DNA of 64,000 nucleotides, taken from assembly GCA_946539765.1 (NCBI GenBank), contig CAMNHO010000003.1, positions 1 to 64,000 of the forward strand, given 5' to 3'. The first letter of the stretch is position 1, and the number at the start of each line of letters is the position of its first letter. The notes beneath the pieces are model-generated. The model ran no database searches. It saw nothing but the letters and a program-made list of their open reading frames with translations, and was not told the origin of the DNA. Below are positions 17,205 to 27,086 of this stretch, in pieces. Position numbers and translations under genes: made by a program. The DNA comes from UBA4312 sp002394635 (GTDB lineage: Bacteria > Bacillota_I > Bacilli_A > Erysipelotrichales > Erysipelotrichaceae).

Positions 17205-17831
17205 ATGTCAGCCACTATGCTGTTTTCTTCAACAAACACATGGAAAAGCTTTGACAGTATAGGAGAAGAGTATTTCGTTGGATCCTCTGTGCAGGCAGAT
17301 ACGCTCACAAAGAAAAGCACTGAGGAATTAACCAACAAAGATATATATGTTAAACAACCGGAAGGCAATGTACAATGTACATTGTACTCTACGGTTATGA
17401 TGCTGCGTCGTGATGCCATTCTGGATGGAGACACAAACTGGAAAGAGATTACGGTCGATTCTGTTGAACAGGTGGCCTGGAGCGGCAGCGGTTTATTGTA
17501 TGAATTTACCTACGATGATATGAACGTCAAAACAACGGCGAACACATTGGATCCGAACCTTAGTACGGAAGAAAAAAAGAAGGTCCTGATTGAGGCCCTT
17601 CAACAACATCCAGAAGGAATCGTTTTCTATGTAGCCGGTTATAATGCGATGCATGCCGTTTTATTGACTAGCTACGATGCTGATTCGGATACATTCTATT
17701 GTTACGATCCGGCTATGTGTGCACCGGATGCCATCATTCCGATCATGGACAGCAGCTATGCCACGACATATCATATTGAAGATATGGATACATTGATCGC
17801 ATCCATGAATTACTACTGGTATGTAGAATAA
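17205..17831 (+). CDS. C39-like peptidase-fold secreted protein, damaged 5' end
   Basis: The readable frame is 208 residues and resembles secreted peptidase C39-like proteins. It has a cysteine region (EGNVQCTLYSTVMMLRR), a histidine-containing YNAMHAVLLTSYD and a following YCYDPA, compatible with a papain-like Cys-His pair. The ATG at 17205 has no SD. An ideal SD (AGGAGGTG, 17161-17168) instead precedes an in-frame ATG at 17175 that is followed after one codon by TGA (17181). The missing segment would complete the signal peptide. The gene is either a recent pseudogene or is translated inefficiently. A terminator follows. Confidence 0.6.
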   Translation: MSATMLFSSTNTWKSFDSIGEEYFVGSSVQADTLTKKSTEELTNKDIYVKQPEGNVQCTLYSTVMMLRRDAILDGDTNWKEITVDSVEQVAWSGSGLLYEFTYDDMNVKTTANTLDPNLSTEEKKKVLIEALQQHPEGIVFYVAGYNAMHAVLLTSYDADSDTFYCYDPAMCAPDAIIPIMDSSYATTYHIEDMDTLIASMNYYWYVE

Positions 17832-17837
17832 ATCGTT

Positions 17838-17870
17838 GCGTATTCGGAACCAGTTCCGAATACGCTTTTT
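17838..17870 (+). terminator. Terminator after the C39-like gene
   Basis: GCGTATTCGGAAC and GTTCCGAATACGC form a long stem with a very short loop, followed by TTTTT. Confidence 0.92.
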
Positions 17871-17877
17871 ATATCCT

Positions 17878-17904
17878 TTAAAAAAAGCGGGATTCCCCGC
17901 TTTA
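17878..17904 (-). terminator. Terminator of the secreted-protein gene
   Basis: On the minus strand AAAGCGGG and CCCGCTTT form a stem followed by a T-run, directly at the stop codon of the gene ending at 17902. Confidence 0.9.
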
Positions 17905-18849
17905 ATAACCATATTCATATAATGATTCGTCGTAATATACATCCTCGGAAGCCGGTTGCTCTTGGTCAAGCGGTTCCTCTCCTTCCACCGTATAGTATTC
18001 AATGACATCGTAGTCATCAAGAATCAGACAAAGCTCCTTATTTTCATATGTGATGGTTCCACGGGCCATCACTTTACAATCGCCGTCCTCCGGCAGCGTT
18101 CCTCGTAAACGGATCATATCGGTACCATCTTCTGTCAGCATGTAGAGCATCGGTTCATTGTCTTCATAGCCGAAAATGCTCTGTGGGAAGACACCGATCA
18201 CTTCTACATCCTTTTCCAGATATTCCTCCGGACTTTCTAGAATGTCCTCCAGGTGCAGGGTATCCTCACTGACCTTGACATCTTTTTCCACAACCTTTTT
18301 ATTACTGATTTCAAAGGAAGACAATACTTTATTGATTCCGTATCCGGTCAATGTGTTTTTTGTTTTGATGACCGTGATAACGGCATAGCCTTTGTTTCCC
18401 GGCAGAATGTAGATTTCGGAGCGCAAGGATTTATTCTTGCTGTTCTTGTAATCCAGTTCCATCATCACAAACTTGTTGCCGTCTACGGTTTTTGTCCCAT
18501 AGGTTTCTCCACTGAATTTACGGGCATCCGCATTCTCTTCCTGATCCTCCATCAAGTATTCAATATTGGTATCCGAATAAAAATCTTCCTCGTCGTAAAT
18601 GATGCCATCCTTTTCATAACGAACATTCAAGATCGGATAGCTTTGCCCTTTGATTGTGAATTCCAGTTCATCATCATACTCGTTGACTTCCAGATCCTCG
18701 CTGACAGTAAATGCGAATTCACCGATGATCTGTTCGCTGTCTCCTTTAAAAGTTTGTGCGCTTTTGGCATAAACCGGTACCAAAGACGAGTTTAGGATCA
18801 AGATACAAGCCGTTAACAGGGATGCTCCCTTTTTAAGGAATCGAAACAT
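17902..18849 (-). CDS. Secreted protein of unknown function
   Basis: A 315-residue exported protein. The signal peptide covers residues 1 to about 28 (two basic residues, a hydrophobic LLTACILILNSSLVPVYA, cleavage after AYA-like VYA). The mature protein is acidic, beta-rich and without a membrane anchor. The central part (about 55-180, GETYGTKTVDGNKFVMMEL) resembles surface proteins that bind or protect lipids or peptides, and the C-terminal part (about 195-290) has an OB-fold-like pattern. I do not recognise a named family. It is a single-gene unit with its own terminator. Confidence 0.75.
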   Translation of the reverse strand: MFRFLKKGASLLTACILILNSSLVPVYAKSAQTFKGDSEQIIGEFAFTVSEDLEVNEYDDELEFTIKGQSYPILNVRYEKDGIIYDEEDFYSDTNIEYLMEDQEENADARKFSGETYGTKTVDGNKFVMMELDYKNSKNKSLRSEIYILPGNKGYAVITVIKTKNTLTGYGINKVLSSFEISNKKVVEKDVKVSEDTLHLEDILESPEEYLEKDVEVIGVFPQSIFGYEDNEPMLYMLTEDGTDMIRLRGTLPEDGDCKVMARGTITYENKELCLILDDYDVIEYYTVEGEEPLDQEQPASEDVYYDESLYEYGY

Positions 18850-18913
18850 AGCAGTTCTCCTTCGTATTATCTGATTCTATTATACATAAGAAACAATTAA
18901 ACATCTAAAAGAA

Positions 18914-19660
18914 TTATGAAAAATCCAATTGTACCGGACAATGATCACTGCCATAGATATCGGTTAAGATCTTTGAATCCTGCACACGGTCAAAGAGTTC
19001 CGGAGATACAAGCCAGTAGTCGATCCGCCATCCGGCATTCTTTTCCCGGGCACGGAAGCGATAGCTCCACCAGGAGTATTCCACCTTATCCGGATATAGA
19101 GTCCGGTAGCTGTCCTGCAGCTGTGTCAGTAAATTCGCCTTGAAGCTGTTTCTTTCTTCATCTGTAAAACCGGCATTGTGACGGTTTGTCTTCGGATTTT
19201 TCAAATCGATTTCTTCATTCGCTACATTAAAATCTCCACAGATCAAAACCGGCTTATCCAGAGATCTGACATAGTTTCCAAACGCGATATCCCAATCCAT
19301 CCGATAATCCAAACGTTTCAGTTCAGATCCGGCATTGGGCGTATAGACTGTCATCACATAATAGCCTTCATATTCAAGGGTAATGACCCGGCCTTCGGTA
19401 TCGTGTTCCGGTTGATCGATTCCGTAATGCACGGACAACGGCTCCTTCTTGCAGAAGATCATCGTACCGCTATACCCTTTCCGGTCTGCGCTATTGATAT
19501 ACCGATATGGGTACAGTTCACAATCCACCTCAATTTGCTCCGGTTGTGCCTTAGTTTCCTGGATGCAGAAAACATCCGCATCCAACGCGTATAGTATTTC
19601 CACGAAATCCTTTTTCATCACTGCCCGGATCCCGTTTACATTCCATGATATAAGTTTCAT
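18914..19660 (-). CDS. xth: Exodeoxyribonuclease III
   Basis: Exonuclease III/AP endonuclease of 248 residues for base-excision repair. It begins MKLISWNVNGIRAV. The metal-binding Glu lies in CIQETKAQ, the catalytic Asp-Asn in ICGDFNVAN and the catalytic Asp-His in YGSDHCPV. The frame is open further upstream, but 19660 is the only start with an SD (AAGGAG, 6 nt) and with homology. It follows the purine operon after a terminator, so it is probably transcribed separately. Confidence 0.96.
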   Translation of the reverse strand: MKLISWNVNGIRAVMKKDFVEILYALDADVFCIQETKAQPEQIEVDCELYPYRYINSADRKGYSGTMIFCKKEPLSVHYGIDQPEHDTEGRVITLEYEGYYVMTVYTPNAGSELKRLDYRMDWDIAFGNYVRSLDKPVLICGDFNVANEEIDLKNPKTNRHNAGFTDEERNSFKANLLTQLQDSYRTLYPDKVEYSWWSYRFRAREKNAGWRIDYWLVSPELFDRVQDSKILTDIYGSDHCPVQLDFS

Positions 19661-19682
19661 AATCCGCTCCTTCTTTTTTATT

Positions 19683-19716
19683 ATAACCAAAAAAAGCCGA
19701 AGATAAACTCTCCGGC
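19683..19716 (-). terminator. Terminator of the purine operon
   Basis: On the minus strand AAGCCGGAGA and TCTTCGGCTT form a stem with a five-base loop, followed by seven T residues, ten bases after the purH stop. Confidence 0.92.
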
Positions 19717-19725
19717 TTATAAACA

Positions 19726-21258
19726 TTAATGTTTGAAGTGACGGATGTTTGTGTACACCATGGTAATTCCATGTTTGTTGCACTCGTCAACGGACAGCTG
19801 ATCCTTAATAGATCCTCCTGGCTGGATGATGGCTGTGACACCGGCAGCTGCTGCTGCTTCCACAGTATCCGGCATCGGGAAGAATGCATCGCTGGCTAAA
19901 ACAGAGCCCTTGGCTTTATCACCGGCTTGTTCAATGGCAATCTTAGCTGCTCCGACACGGTTCATCTGTCCGGCTCCGACACCAATCGTCATATCGTCTT
20001 TTACCAAGACGATTGCGTTGGATTTCACATGTTTTACAACCTTCCATCCAAACAACATCTGACGCATTTCATCTTCTGTCGGTTTACGGTTGGTAACACA
20101 ATGCACATCGGCTTCTGTAATGGTATGCATATCCATTTCCTGTACCAGTAAACCATCATTGACATTGGTATATTTCAATGCGGTATTGGTTGATAATGTT
20201 GTATCCAGCTTCATCAGACGGATATTTTTCTTTCTGGTTAAGATTTCCAGTGCTTCTTCGCTGAAATCAGGTGCAATGACGATCTCCAAGAAGATCTTGG
20301 ATAATTTTTCAGCAAGGGAAGCCTCCACTTTATCATTCAGAGCCACAATACCGCCAAAGATGGATACAGGGTCTGCTTCATATGCTTTATCCCAGGCTGC
20401 TTCAATGCAGTCACCGATACCCACACCACATGGATTCATATGTTTCAGTCCGACAGCCGCATACTGTCCTTCAAAATCCTTCAGGATCTCAATGGCCGCA
20501 TTACCATCCTGGATGTTGTTGTAGGAAAGTTCTTTTCCATGCAGCTGCTGGGCATTGGCCAAGGAGTATTTCGGCATCATGCCTTTATAGAAAGCTGCTT
20601 TCTGATGCGGGTTTTCACCATAACGAAGATCCTGTACCTTATCAAAGGTGATCGTTAATTTTTCCGGGAATTCGTTGCCCTCTTTCTTGGTCAGATAATC
20701 GGCAATCATCGCATCGTACTGTGCTGTTGTACGGAACACCTTGGCAGCCAATGCTTCTCGGGTTTCCAAGGTCGTATCGCCGTATTCCTTGAATTCACTC
20801 AATACTTTTTCATAATCCGATGGATCGGTTACAACAGTCACCGACTGGTAGTTCTTGGATGCACTTCGTAACATGGAAGGGCCTCCGATATCAATATTTT
20901 CAATGATTTCTTCATGCGAAACGCCTTCTTTTTGCACGGTCTGTTTGAAAGGATATAAGTTCACACATACTAGGTCGATCGTTTCAATCCCTAATTCTTC
21001 CAGCTGGTTCATATGATCCGGATTGGAGCGTACAGCCAGCAGGCCTCCATGCACCTTCGGATGTAGTGTTTTTACACGGCCATCCATAATTTCCGGGAAG
21101 CCGGTTACATCACTGATACCAATCGGTTTCAAACCTGCCTGCTCCAAGGCACGCTTGGTTCCCCCGGTAGAGATAATTTCAAAACCCAGATTGACAAGTC
21201 CTTCCACAAATTCTACAATTCCTGTCTTATCAGACACACTGACTAATGCTCTTTTCAT
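19726..21258 (-). CDS. purH: Bifunctional AICAR transformylase / IMP cyclohydrolase
   Basis: PurH of 510 residues catalyses the last two steps of de novo IMP synthesis. The N-terminal methylglyoxal-synthase-like IMP cyclohydrolase domain (1 to about 145) has ISTGGTKRALEQAG and the GRVKTLHPKVHGG loop. The C-terminal transformylase (about 180-510) contains LRYGENPHQKAAFY and KHMNPCGVGIG. The start overlaps the purN stop by four bases (ATGA). It is the last gene of the purE-L-M-N-H operon. Confidence 0.98.
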   Translation of the reverse strand: MKRALVSVSDKTGIVEFVEGLVNLGFEIISTGGTKRALEQAGLKPIGISDVTGFPEIMDGRVKTLHPKVHGGLLAVRSNPDHMNQLEELGIETIDLVCVNLYPFKQTVQKEGVSHEEIIENIDIGGPSMLRSASKNYQSVTVVTDPSDYEKVLSEFKEYGDTTLETREALAAKVFRTTAQYDAMIADYLTKKEGNEFPEKLTITFDKVQDLRYGENPHQKAAFYKGMMPKYSLANAQQLHGKELSYNNIQDGNAAIEILKDFEGQYAAVGLKHMNPCGVGIGDCIEAAWDKAYEADPVSIFGGIVALNDKVEASLAEKLSKIFLEIVIAPDFSEEALEILTRKKNIRLMKLDTTLSTNTALKYTNVNDGLLVQEMDMHTITEADVHCVTNRKPTEDEMRQMLFGWKVVKHVKSNAIVLVKDDMTIGVGAGQMNRVGAAKIAIEQAGDKAKGSVLASDAFFPMPDTVEAAAAAGVTAIIQPGGSIKDQLSVDECNKHGITMVYTNIRHFKH

Positions 21259-21845
21259 CGAATTTTTACTCTTCCTTTCTCGATTTTTACTTTTCCGTCG
21301 CAGTACATTCCTACAACCAACGGCAATATCTTATGTTCCAGTTCAAGGACCCGTTTCTGGATATCCTCTGCGGTATCCAGATCCGAAATATCTACCGCTT
21401 TCTGATAGATGATCGGTCCTCCATCTACTTCTTCGGATACAAAGTGGATCGTAGCGCCGGATACTTTGGCACCGCGAGCCAGTACGGCATTGTGCACATG
21501 CATGCCGTACATCCCCGGTCCACAAAAGGACGGAATCAGTGAAGGATGGATATTCAGGATCTTGTTTGGATACGCCTGGATTAAATCACTTCCCAAAATA
21601 GCTAAATAACCCGCTAATACCACAAAATCAATCTGTTCATCATGCAAGGTCTGCAACAAAACCTTCTGATCTTTGATGACCGCATTTTTGATTCCTGCTT
21701 TCTGCGCACGTTGCAAACCATAAGCGTTTTCCCGGTTGCTGACAACCAGAGCAATCTCGCCGTGGATATCGCCCTGCTGCCAGGCATCGATGATGGACTG
21801 CAGATCCGATCCCGATCCGGAAATCAGAACCGCAAATCTTAACAT
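21255..21845 (-). CDS. purN: Phosphoribosylglycinamide formyltransferase
   Basis: GAR transformylase of 196 residues using 10-formyl-THF. Motifs: AVLISGSGSDLQSII at the N-terminus (phosphate loop), the folate-site region FVVLAGYLAIL, ILNIHPSLIPSF with the catalytic Asn-x-His, and a late SEEVDGGPII with the catalytic Asp. The central GPGMYGMHVHNAVLARG is the expected GxGMYGxxVH motif. Overlaps purM by 7 and purH by 4 bases. Confidence 0.97.
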   Translation of the reverse strand: MLRFAVLISGSGSDLQSIIDAWQQGDIHGEIALVVSNRENAYGLQRAQKAGIKNAVIKDQKVLLQTLHDEQIDFVVLAGYLAILGSDLIQAYPNKILNIHPSLIPSFCGPGMYGMHVHNAVLARGAKVSGATIHFVSEEVDGGPIIYQKAVDISDLDTAEDIQKRVLELEHKILPLVVGMYCDGKVKIEKGRVKIR

Positions 21846-22864
21846 AGATCGACTCCTTTTTCACCATCCTTGATGGCACCGACCACATAACATGTATCCC
21901 CGGCCGCTTCAATCGCTTCCATCGCCGATACGACATCCTGAGGATCTAAGGCAATCACCATGCCTAAACCCATATTAAAGGTGTTGTACATAGCATCTTG
22001 TGCTACATTGCCTTGTGAGGCGATCAGATCAAAGATTGGTGGCACCGGATAGCTGTCTCTGTGAATGACGGCCCGTTTTCCCTCCGGCAGCATACGCGGA
22101 ATGTTTTCCTGGAATCCGCCCCCTGTGATATGGGAGCATCCCTTGATCTTCACACCGGCTTCTTTGACATTCTTTAGTGCTTTGACATAAATACGTGTCG
22201 GTGCCAGCAAGGCTTCCCCTAATGTTTTGCCCAGCTGTTCATGATACGTATCCAACGATTCTTTGGTAATATCGAAGATGGAACGTACTAGAGAGAATCC
22301 ATTGGAGTGTACACCGCTGGAGGCGATACCGACCAGAACGTCGCCATCCTGGATCGTATGGCCATCGATAATATCCTTTTTATCAACAACACCTACCGCA
22401 AAACCGGCCAGATCGTATTCATCTTCCGGCATCAATCCCGGATGTTCCGCTGTTTCTCCACCAATCAAAGCACATTGACTTTGTTTGCAGCCTTCTGCTA
22501 CGCCTTTGACGATGGTCGCAATCTTTTCCGGATAGTTTTTTCCGCATGCGATGTAATCCAGAAAGAATAAAGGTTCTCCACCCGCACATGCGATATCGTT
22601 CACACACATCGCCACCGCATCGATACCGATGGTATCGTGCTGATCCATCACAAACGCGAGCTTTACTTTCGTTCCGCAACCATCTGTTCCCGATAACAGG
22701 ACCGGTTCGTCCATGTCTTTGATCTTAGACAGATCAAAGGCTCCCGCAAAACCGCCCAGGCCACCGAGCACCTCCGGCCGCATGGTTTCTTTTACATGTT
22801 TTTTCATTAATTCCACGGACGCATAACCCGCTTCAATATCTACACCTGCTTGTTTATAATCCAT
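21839..22864 (-). CDS. purM: Phosphoribosylformylglycinamidine cyclo-ligase
   Basis: AIR synthetase of 341 residues, fifth step of purine synthesis. It begins MDYKQAGVDIEAGYASVELM, has the ATP-site segment LLSGTDGCGTKVKLAF, GIDAVAMCVNDIACAGGEPL, the EGC..ALIGGETAEHPG block and SHITGGGFQENIPRML, all hallmark PurM regions. AGGAGA lies seven bases before the ATG, nine bases after purL. Confidence 0.98.
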   Translation of the reverse strand: MDYKQAGVDIEAGYASVELMKKHVKETMRPEVLGGLGGFAGAFDLSKIKDMDEPVLLSGTDGCGTKVKLAFVMDQHDTIGIDAVAMCVNDIACAGGEPLFFLDYIACGKNYPEKIATIVKGVAEGCKQSQCALIGGETAEHPGLMPEDEYDLAGFAVGVVDKKDIIDGHTIQDGDVLVGIASSGVHSNGFSLVRSIFDITKESLDTYHEQLGKTLGEALLAPTRIYVKALKNVKEAGVKIKGCSHITGGGFQENIPRMLPEGKRAVIHRDSYPVPPIFDLIASQGNVAQDAMYNTFNMGLGMVIALDPQDVVSAMEAIEAAGDTCYVVGAIKDGEKGVDLC

Positions 22865-22873
22865 TCTGATCTC

Positions 22874-25800
22874 CTATTTATGTGTAAAGTAACGAACTCC
22901 GTTGGCAAAGATATCCTGATCCTTATCACCCTCGATGTTCTGGAATAAACCGGCTTCATATCGTTCACTATGGCCCATCTTTCCAAAGATATGACCATCT
23001 TCACTGAGGATTCCCTCAATAGCCAGATCGGAACCGTTGATGTTATCCAATCCGTTCATGGTCGGTACGCCGAATTCATTGACATACTGCGTGGCTACCT
23101 GGCCGTTCTTTACCAGCTTTTCAATGACTTCCGGGCTGGCTGTGAATTTACCTTCTCCATGGCTCATCGCAATGGAATGCATGGAACCAGGAACAAATCC
23201 CTGAAGCCACGGACTCTTGTTGGATGTGATCCGTGTTCTGGCAATGTGGCTGACATGGCGGTTGATATTGTTTCTAAACAAGGTTGGATTGGTTTCATCC
23301 AGTTTATTTACATCGCCATATGGCAGCAGCCCACTCTTGATCAATGCCTGGAATCCGTTACAGATTCCTAGGATCAGTCCGTCATTGGCTCGCATTGTAT
23401 CAATGGCCTGACTGATGGTCGGATTGCGTAATACAGTAGCGATGAACTTACCGGATCCATCCGGTTCATCACCGCTGGAGAATCCACCAACGACCATCAG
23501 GATCTGGGCTGACTCAATTTCCTTTGCCAGCGTTTCGATACTTCTTTGAATATCTTCCACTGTGAGGTTATTGAAGATCACTTGTTTTACTATGGCACCG
23601 GCTCGTTCAAACTTCTGCGTCGTATCGTATTCACAGTTCTGTCCCGGGAATACCGGGATCACAACCTTCGGATGATCCACCTGTACTTTGGACTGTGGCA
23701 GCTCAACATTGGTCAGTTCGGTCTTGACAGCTTTTCCATCTTTATCCACGATGACCGGATAAATATCGTCATAGCGTTTCTGCCATGTCTTGACAGCTTC
23801 TTTGATGGATACCTTCTGTTCATTGATAATGATATCCGGTTCTTGACGTGTAATTCCCAACAAGGTGAAGTGTGGGTCTTCAATCGTTTCTTTGGCTTCT
23901 ACCAGAATGGATCCAATATTAAATCCATAGACGTCTTCTTCTGTTTCTATGGCAGCACCAATCTTGTTTCCAAAGCACATACGTGCTAATGCGTAACCAA
24001 TACCACCAAACTTCACGCTGGCCGCAGATACGATCTTATCGCTGTGCATATAGTCATGCACGGCCTTAAAATTGGATTTCAACTGTTCATAATCCGGTGT
24101 ATGATCCGGATGTGGTGTATGTTTAACCAAATAAATATAGTTTCCGGCTTCTTTAAAGGCAGCAGACCGGATATCCTGTGTTTTCGCTGTCGTCACCGCA
24201 AAGGTGATCAGTGTCGGCGGTACATGAATATCTCGATATGTACCGGACATACTGTCTTTTCCACCAATGGCCGGTGTCTCAAAAGCCAGCTGGGCTTCAA
24301 TCAACCCCAGTAAAGCCTGGAATGGATTGCCCCATTTTTCATCTGCTTTTCCTAAATGCTCGAAATATTCCTGATTGGATAGACGACATGTGCTGTAATC
24401 AGCGCCCAAAGCCGTGATCCGTGCCAACGCTTCTACCACTGAATAAGAAGCACCCAGATATGGCGAATATTTGCTTAACTTTGGATCATATCCGTATGTC
24501 ATCAATGAACACGTATTTGTAAATCCGAATACCGGTATTTTCTGTACCGATCCTTCTTCCGGCGTCAGTTGGTATTTTCCCCCAAACGGCATAAGAACCG
24601 TACTCTTTCCGATGGAAGCATCGAACATTTCGCTCAATCCGATCTGACAGGCTACATTCGGATCCTGTAAGACCGTCAACAAATCGGTATCGGTCTTCGC
24701 AAATGGCTGTTCATCGTATTCCGATTCAACAACCTTAACGTTCTGGTGTTGACGGACACCGTTGGTATTTAAGAATGTGCGGGACATATCAACGATGGTC
24801 TTTCCTCGCCATTTCATCACCAAACGGTTTGTATCCGTTACATCCGCCACTTTGATGGCATCCAGGTTTTCTTCGTGAGCCAGCTGCAGGAAACGATCGA
24901 AATCATCGGCTTCGATGCAGACCGCCATACGTTCCTGGGACTCACTGATAGCTAGTTCCGTGCCATCCAGGCCCTGGTATTTCACCGGAACTACATCCAG
25001 ATTGATATCTAGACCATCGGCCAGTTCGCCAACGGCGACGCTGACACCACCGGCTCCAAAATCGTTACATATTTTAATCAAACGTGTACATTCCGGATTC
25101 CGGAACAACCGCTGCAGCTTTCTTTCGATCAGAGCATTCCCCTTTTGCACTTCACTGGAGCACTTCTCCAAAGATGTTTCATTATGCTCTTTTGAAGAAC
25201 CAGTCGCACCACCGATTCCATCACGTCCGGTTGCTCCACCGATCAATACGATAATGTCGCCCGGTTCGGCATGTTCTCTTTTTACATGGCTTTTCGGAGC
25301 CGCTGCTACAACTCCGCCAACTTCCAGACGTTTTGCCACATAACCTTCATCAAAGATTTCTTCCACAAAGGTCGTTGCCAGACCGATCTGGTTTCCATAG
25401 CTGGAATATCCATGGGCCGCTTCCTTGGAAATTTTCGATTGTGGCAGTTTATGTTCCATTGTTTCCGCAATCGGTTTGGTGATATCCCCGGCTCCAGTAA
25501 TGCGCATAGCCTGATACACATAGGCACGCCCTGATAACGGGTCACGAATGGCTCCTCCAATACATGTGGAAGCTCCACCAAATGGTTCGATTTCTGTTGG
25601 GTGGTTGTGCGTTTCATTTTTAAACATCAACAGCCAGTCTTCATCCATCCCGTTCACATCTACTTTGATTTCGATAGAGCAGGCGTTGATTTCATCGCTG
25701 ATCTCCAGATTTTCCAGCTTTCCTTGTTTGCGTAAATATTTTCCGGCAATAGTCGCCATATCCATCAAAGTACGCTCTTTGCGGTTGCCGTGAACCTCTT

Positions 25801-26563
25801 GACGCAGACCTAAATACTTTTCATACGATTTCTGCAGCTGTTCTTTTAATGTATCCAGCTTAAAATCCACATTTTCCAATACGGTTTCAAATGTTGTATG
25901 ACGGCAATGATCGGACCAATAGGTATCCAGAACCCGGATCTCCGTCAATGTAGGATCTCTTTTTTCCGTATCTGCAAAATACGTCTGCACAAATTCGATA
26001 TCATCCTGTGACATCGCCAGTCCCAGCTGGTTGCGGATCTCTTCTAATTCCTTTTTGGTTTTTTTCGTAAATCCATCCAATACCGGTACATCCTCTACTG
26101 AGATGTCCAGTTCGTCTTCCAATATGCTCAGATCCTTTTTACGCGCTTCGACCGGGTTGATCAGATATTTTTCAATGGCCGGAAGCTGACCGGCTTCCAC
26201 ATTCTCAAATACCAACAAAGTACCGGAATGGATCCGGACTGTCTGCTTGTTATTCAGAAGCATCAGACACTGCATAGCGCTGTCTGCTCTTTGGTCATAT
26301 TGTCCCGGCAGATATTCATATGCCAGATAGTCTTTTCCATCTACATCCACGGAATCATAAACGGTATCGGTTACCACTTCACTGCAGACTGCCATCTTCA
26401 ACAATTCGATATCCGATGCATCCGCATTGAATACGTCATAGATGTTATAACGTTTCAGACTAAAATCCTTTGCCAGTCCCAGCTGCTGCTTCAATTCATT
26501 CTGCAGGGATCTTCCTTCGGTACGAAACGATTCCTTCTTCTGTACAAAAAATCTAGTATCCAT
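22874..26563 (-). CDS. purL: Phosphoribosylformylglycinamidine synthase, single-chain
   Basis: FGAM synthetase of 1229 residues combining the ATP-dependent synthase and the glutaminase in one chain. The synthase part shows the ETHNHPTEIEPFGGASTC region and repeated PurM-like halves. The glutaminase (about 970-1229) has IPVFPGQNCEYDTTQ, the nucleophile in ILGICNGFQALI and the histidine in MSHGEGKF. This is the one-chain form seen in clostridia and streptococci, so no purS or purQ is needed. It lies 12 bases after purE and 9 before purM. Confidence 0.98.
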   Translation of the reverse strand: MDTRFFVQKKESFRTEGRSLQNELKQQLGLAKDFSLKRYNIYDVFNADASDIELLKMAVCSEVVTDTVYDSVDVDGKDYLAYEYLPGQYDQRADSAMQCLMLLNNKQTVRIHSGTLLVFENVEAGQLPAIEKYLINPVEARKKDLSILEDELDISVEDVPVLDGFTKKTKKELEEIRNQLGLAMSQDDIEFVQTYFADTEKRDPTLTEIRVLDTYWSDHCRHTTFETVLENVDFKLDTLKEQLQKSYEKYLGLRQEVHGNRKERTLMDMATIAGKYLRKQGKLENLEISDEINACSIEIKVDVNGMDEDWLLMFKNETHNHPTEIEPFGGASTCIGGAIRDPLSGRAYVYQAMRITGAGDITKPIAETMEHKLPQSKISKEAAHGYSSYGNQIGLATTFVEEIFDEGYVAKRLEVGGVVAAAPKSHVKREHAEPGDIIVLIGGATGRDGIGGATGSSKEHNETSLEKCSSEVQKGNALIERKLQRLFRNPECTRLIKICNDFGAGGVSVAVGELADGLDINLDVVPVKYQGLDGTELAISESQERMAVCIEADDFDRFLQLAHEENLDAIKVADVTDTNRLVMKWRGKTIVDMSRTFLNTNGVRQHQNVKVVESEYDEQPFAKTDTDLLTVLQDPNVACQIGLSEMFDASIGKSTVLMPFGGKYQLTPEEGSVQKIPVFGFTNTCSLMTYGYDPKLSKYSPYLGASYSVVEALARITALGADYSTCRLSNQEYFEHLGKADEKWGNPFQALLGLIEAQLAFETPAIGGKDSMSGTYRDIHVPPTLITFAVTTAKTQDIRSAAFKEAGNYIYLVKHTPHPDHTPDYEQLKSNFKAVHDYMHSDKIVSAASVKFGGIGYALARMCFGNKIGAAIETEEDVYGFNIGSILVEAKETIEDPHFTLLGITRQEPDIIINEQKVSIKEAVKTWQKRYDDIYPVIVDKDGKAVKTELTNVELPQSKVQVDHPKVVIPVFPGQNCEYDTTQKFERAGAIVKQVIFNNLTVEDIQRSIETLAKEIESAQILMVVGGFSSGDEPDGSGKFIATVLRNPTISQAIDTMRANDGLILGICNGFQALIKSGLLPYGDVNKLDETNPTLFRNNINRHVSHIARTRITSNKSPWLQGFVPGSMHSIAMSHGEGKFTASPEVIEKLVKNGQVATQYVNEFGVPTMNGLDNINGSDLAIEGILSEDGHIFGKMGHSERYEAGLFQNIEGDKDQDIFANGVRYFTHK

Positions 26564-26575
26564 ACAAATGTCTCC

Positions 26576-27064
26576 TTACTCAACCACTGAATCGGCTAAT
26601 ACTTTTTCAGCCTGTGCGGCCTTGAAGTCTTCGATCTTCTTCTGTACTTCCGGATCAGCTACTCCAATGATCTGTGTAGCAAGAATAGCTGCGTTCTTCG
26701 GTCCGGCTTTGCCGATGGCCACTGTAGCCACAGGGACGCCAGAAGGCATCTGAACCGTGGATAACAAGGAATCCATACCCCCTAAAGCCGAAGTCTGGAT
26801 CGGAATCCCAATGACCGGCAGCGGCGTAGAACTGGCAATAACACCAGCCAGATGAGCAGCCCCTCCCGCTGCTGCGATAATGACCTGAATTCCATTGTTT
26901 TTGGCTTCCTGCGACACCTGTAATACAGCATTTGGTGTACGATGTGCACTTAATACGCGCACGGTATACCCGATCCCGAATTCATCCAGCTGCTGCATAC
27001 AGCCTTCCATGGCAGGCATGTCTGAACGCGACCCCATCACAATTAATACTCGTTTATTCTCCAT
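26576..27064 (-). CDS. purE: N5-carboxyaminoimidazole ribonucleotide mutase
   Basis: PurE of 162 residues. Motifs: VLIVMGSRSDMPAM, RVLSAHRTPNAV and IIAAAGGAAHLAGVIA, the phosphate-binding loops of class I PurE. The start at 27064 has AGGAAG upstream. The upstream extension of the frame to 27112 would translate the attenuator terminator and is rejected. First structural gene of the purine operon. No purK is present in the window, so the class II (CO2-using) reaction cannot be excluded from context alone. Confidence 0.96.
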   Translation of the reverse strand: MENKRVLIVMGSRSDMPAMEGCMQQLDEFGIGYTVRVLSAHRTPNAVLQVSQEAKNNGIQVIIAAAGGAAHLAGVIASSTPLPVIGIPIQTSALGGMDSLLSTVQMPSGVPVATVAIGKAGPKNAAILATQIIGVADPEVQKKIEDFKAAQAEKVLADSVVE

Positions 27065-27086
27065 GAGTTTTCTTCCTTTCTTACGC

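Noticed and set aside
23217..25343. Several plus-strand frames within purL
   Set aside because: All are antisense shadows of the long purL gene with no SD or family features.
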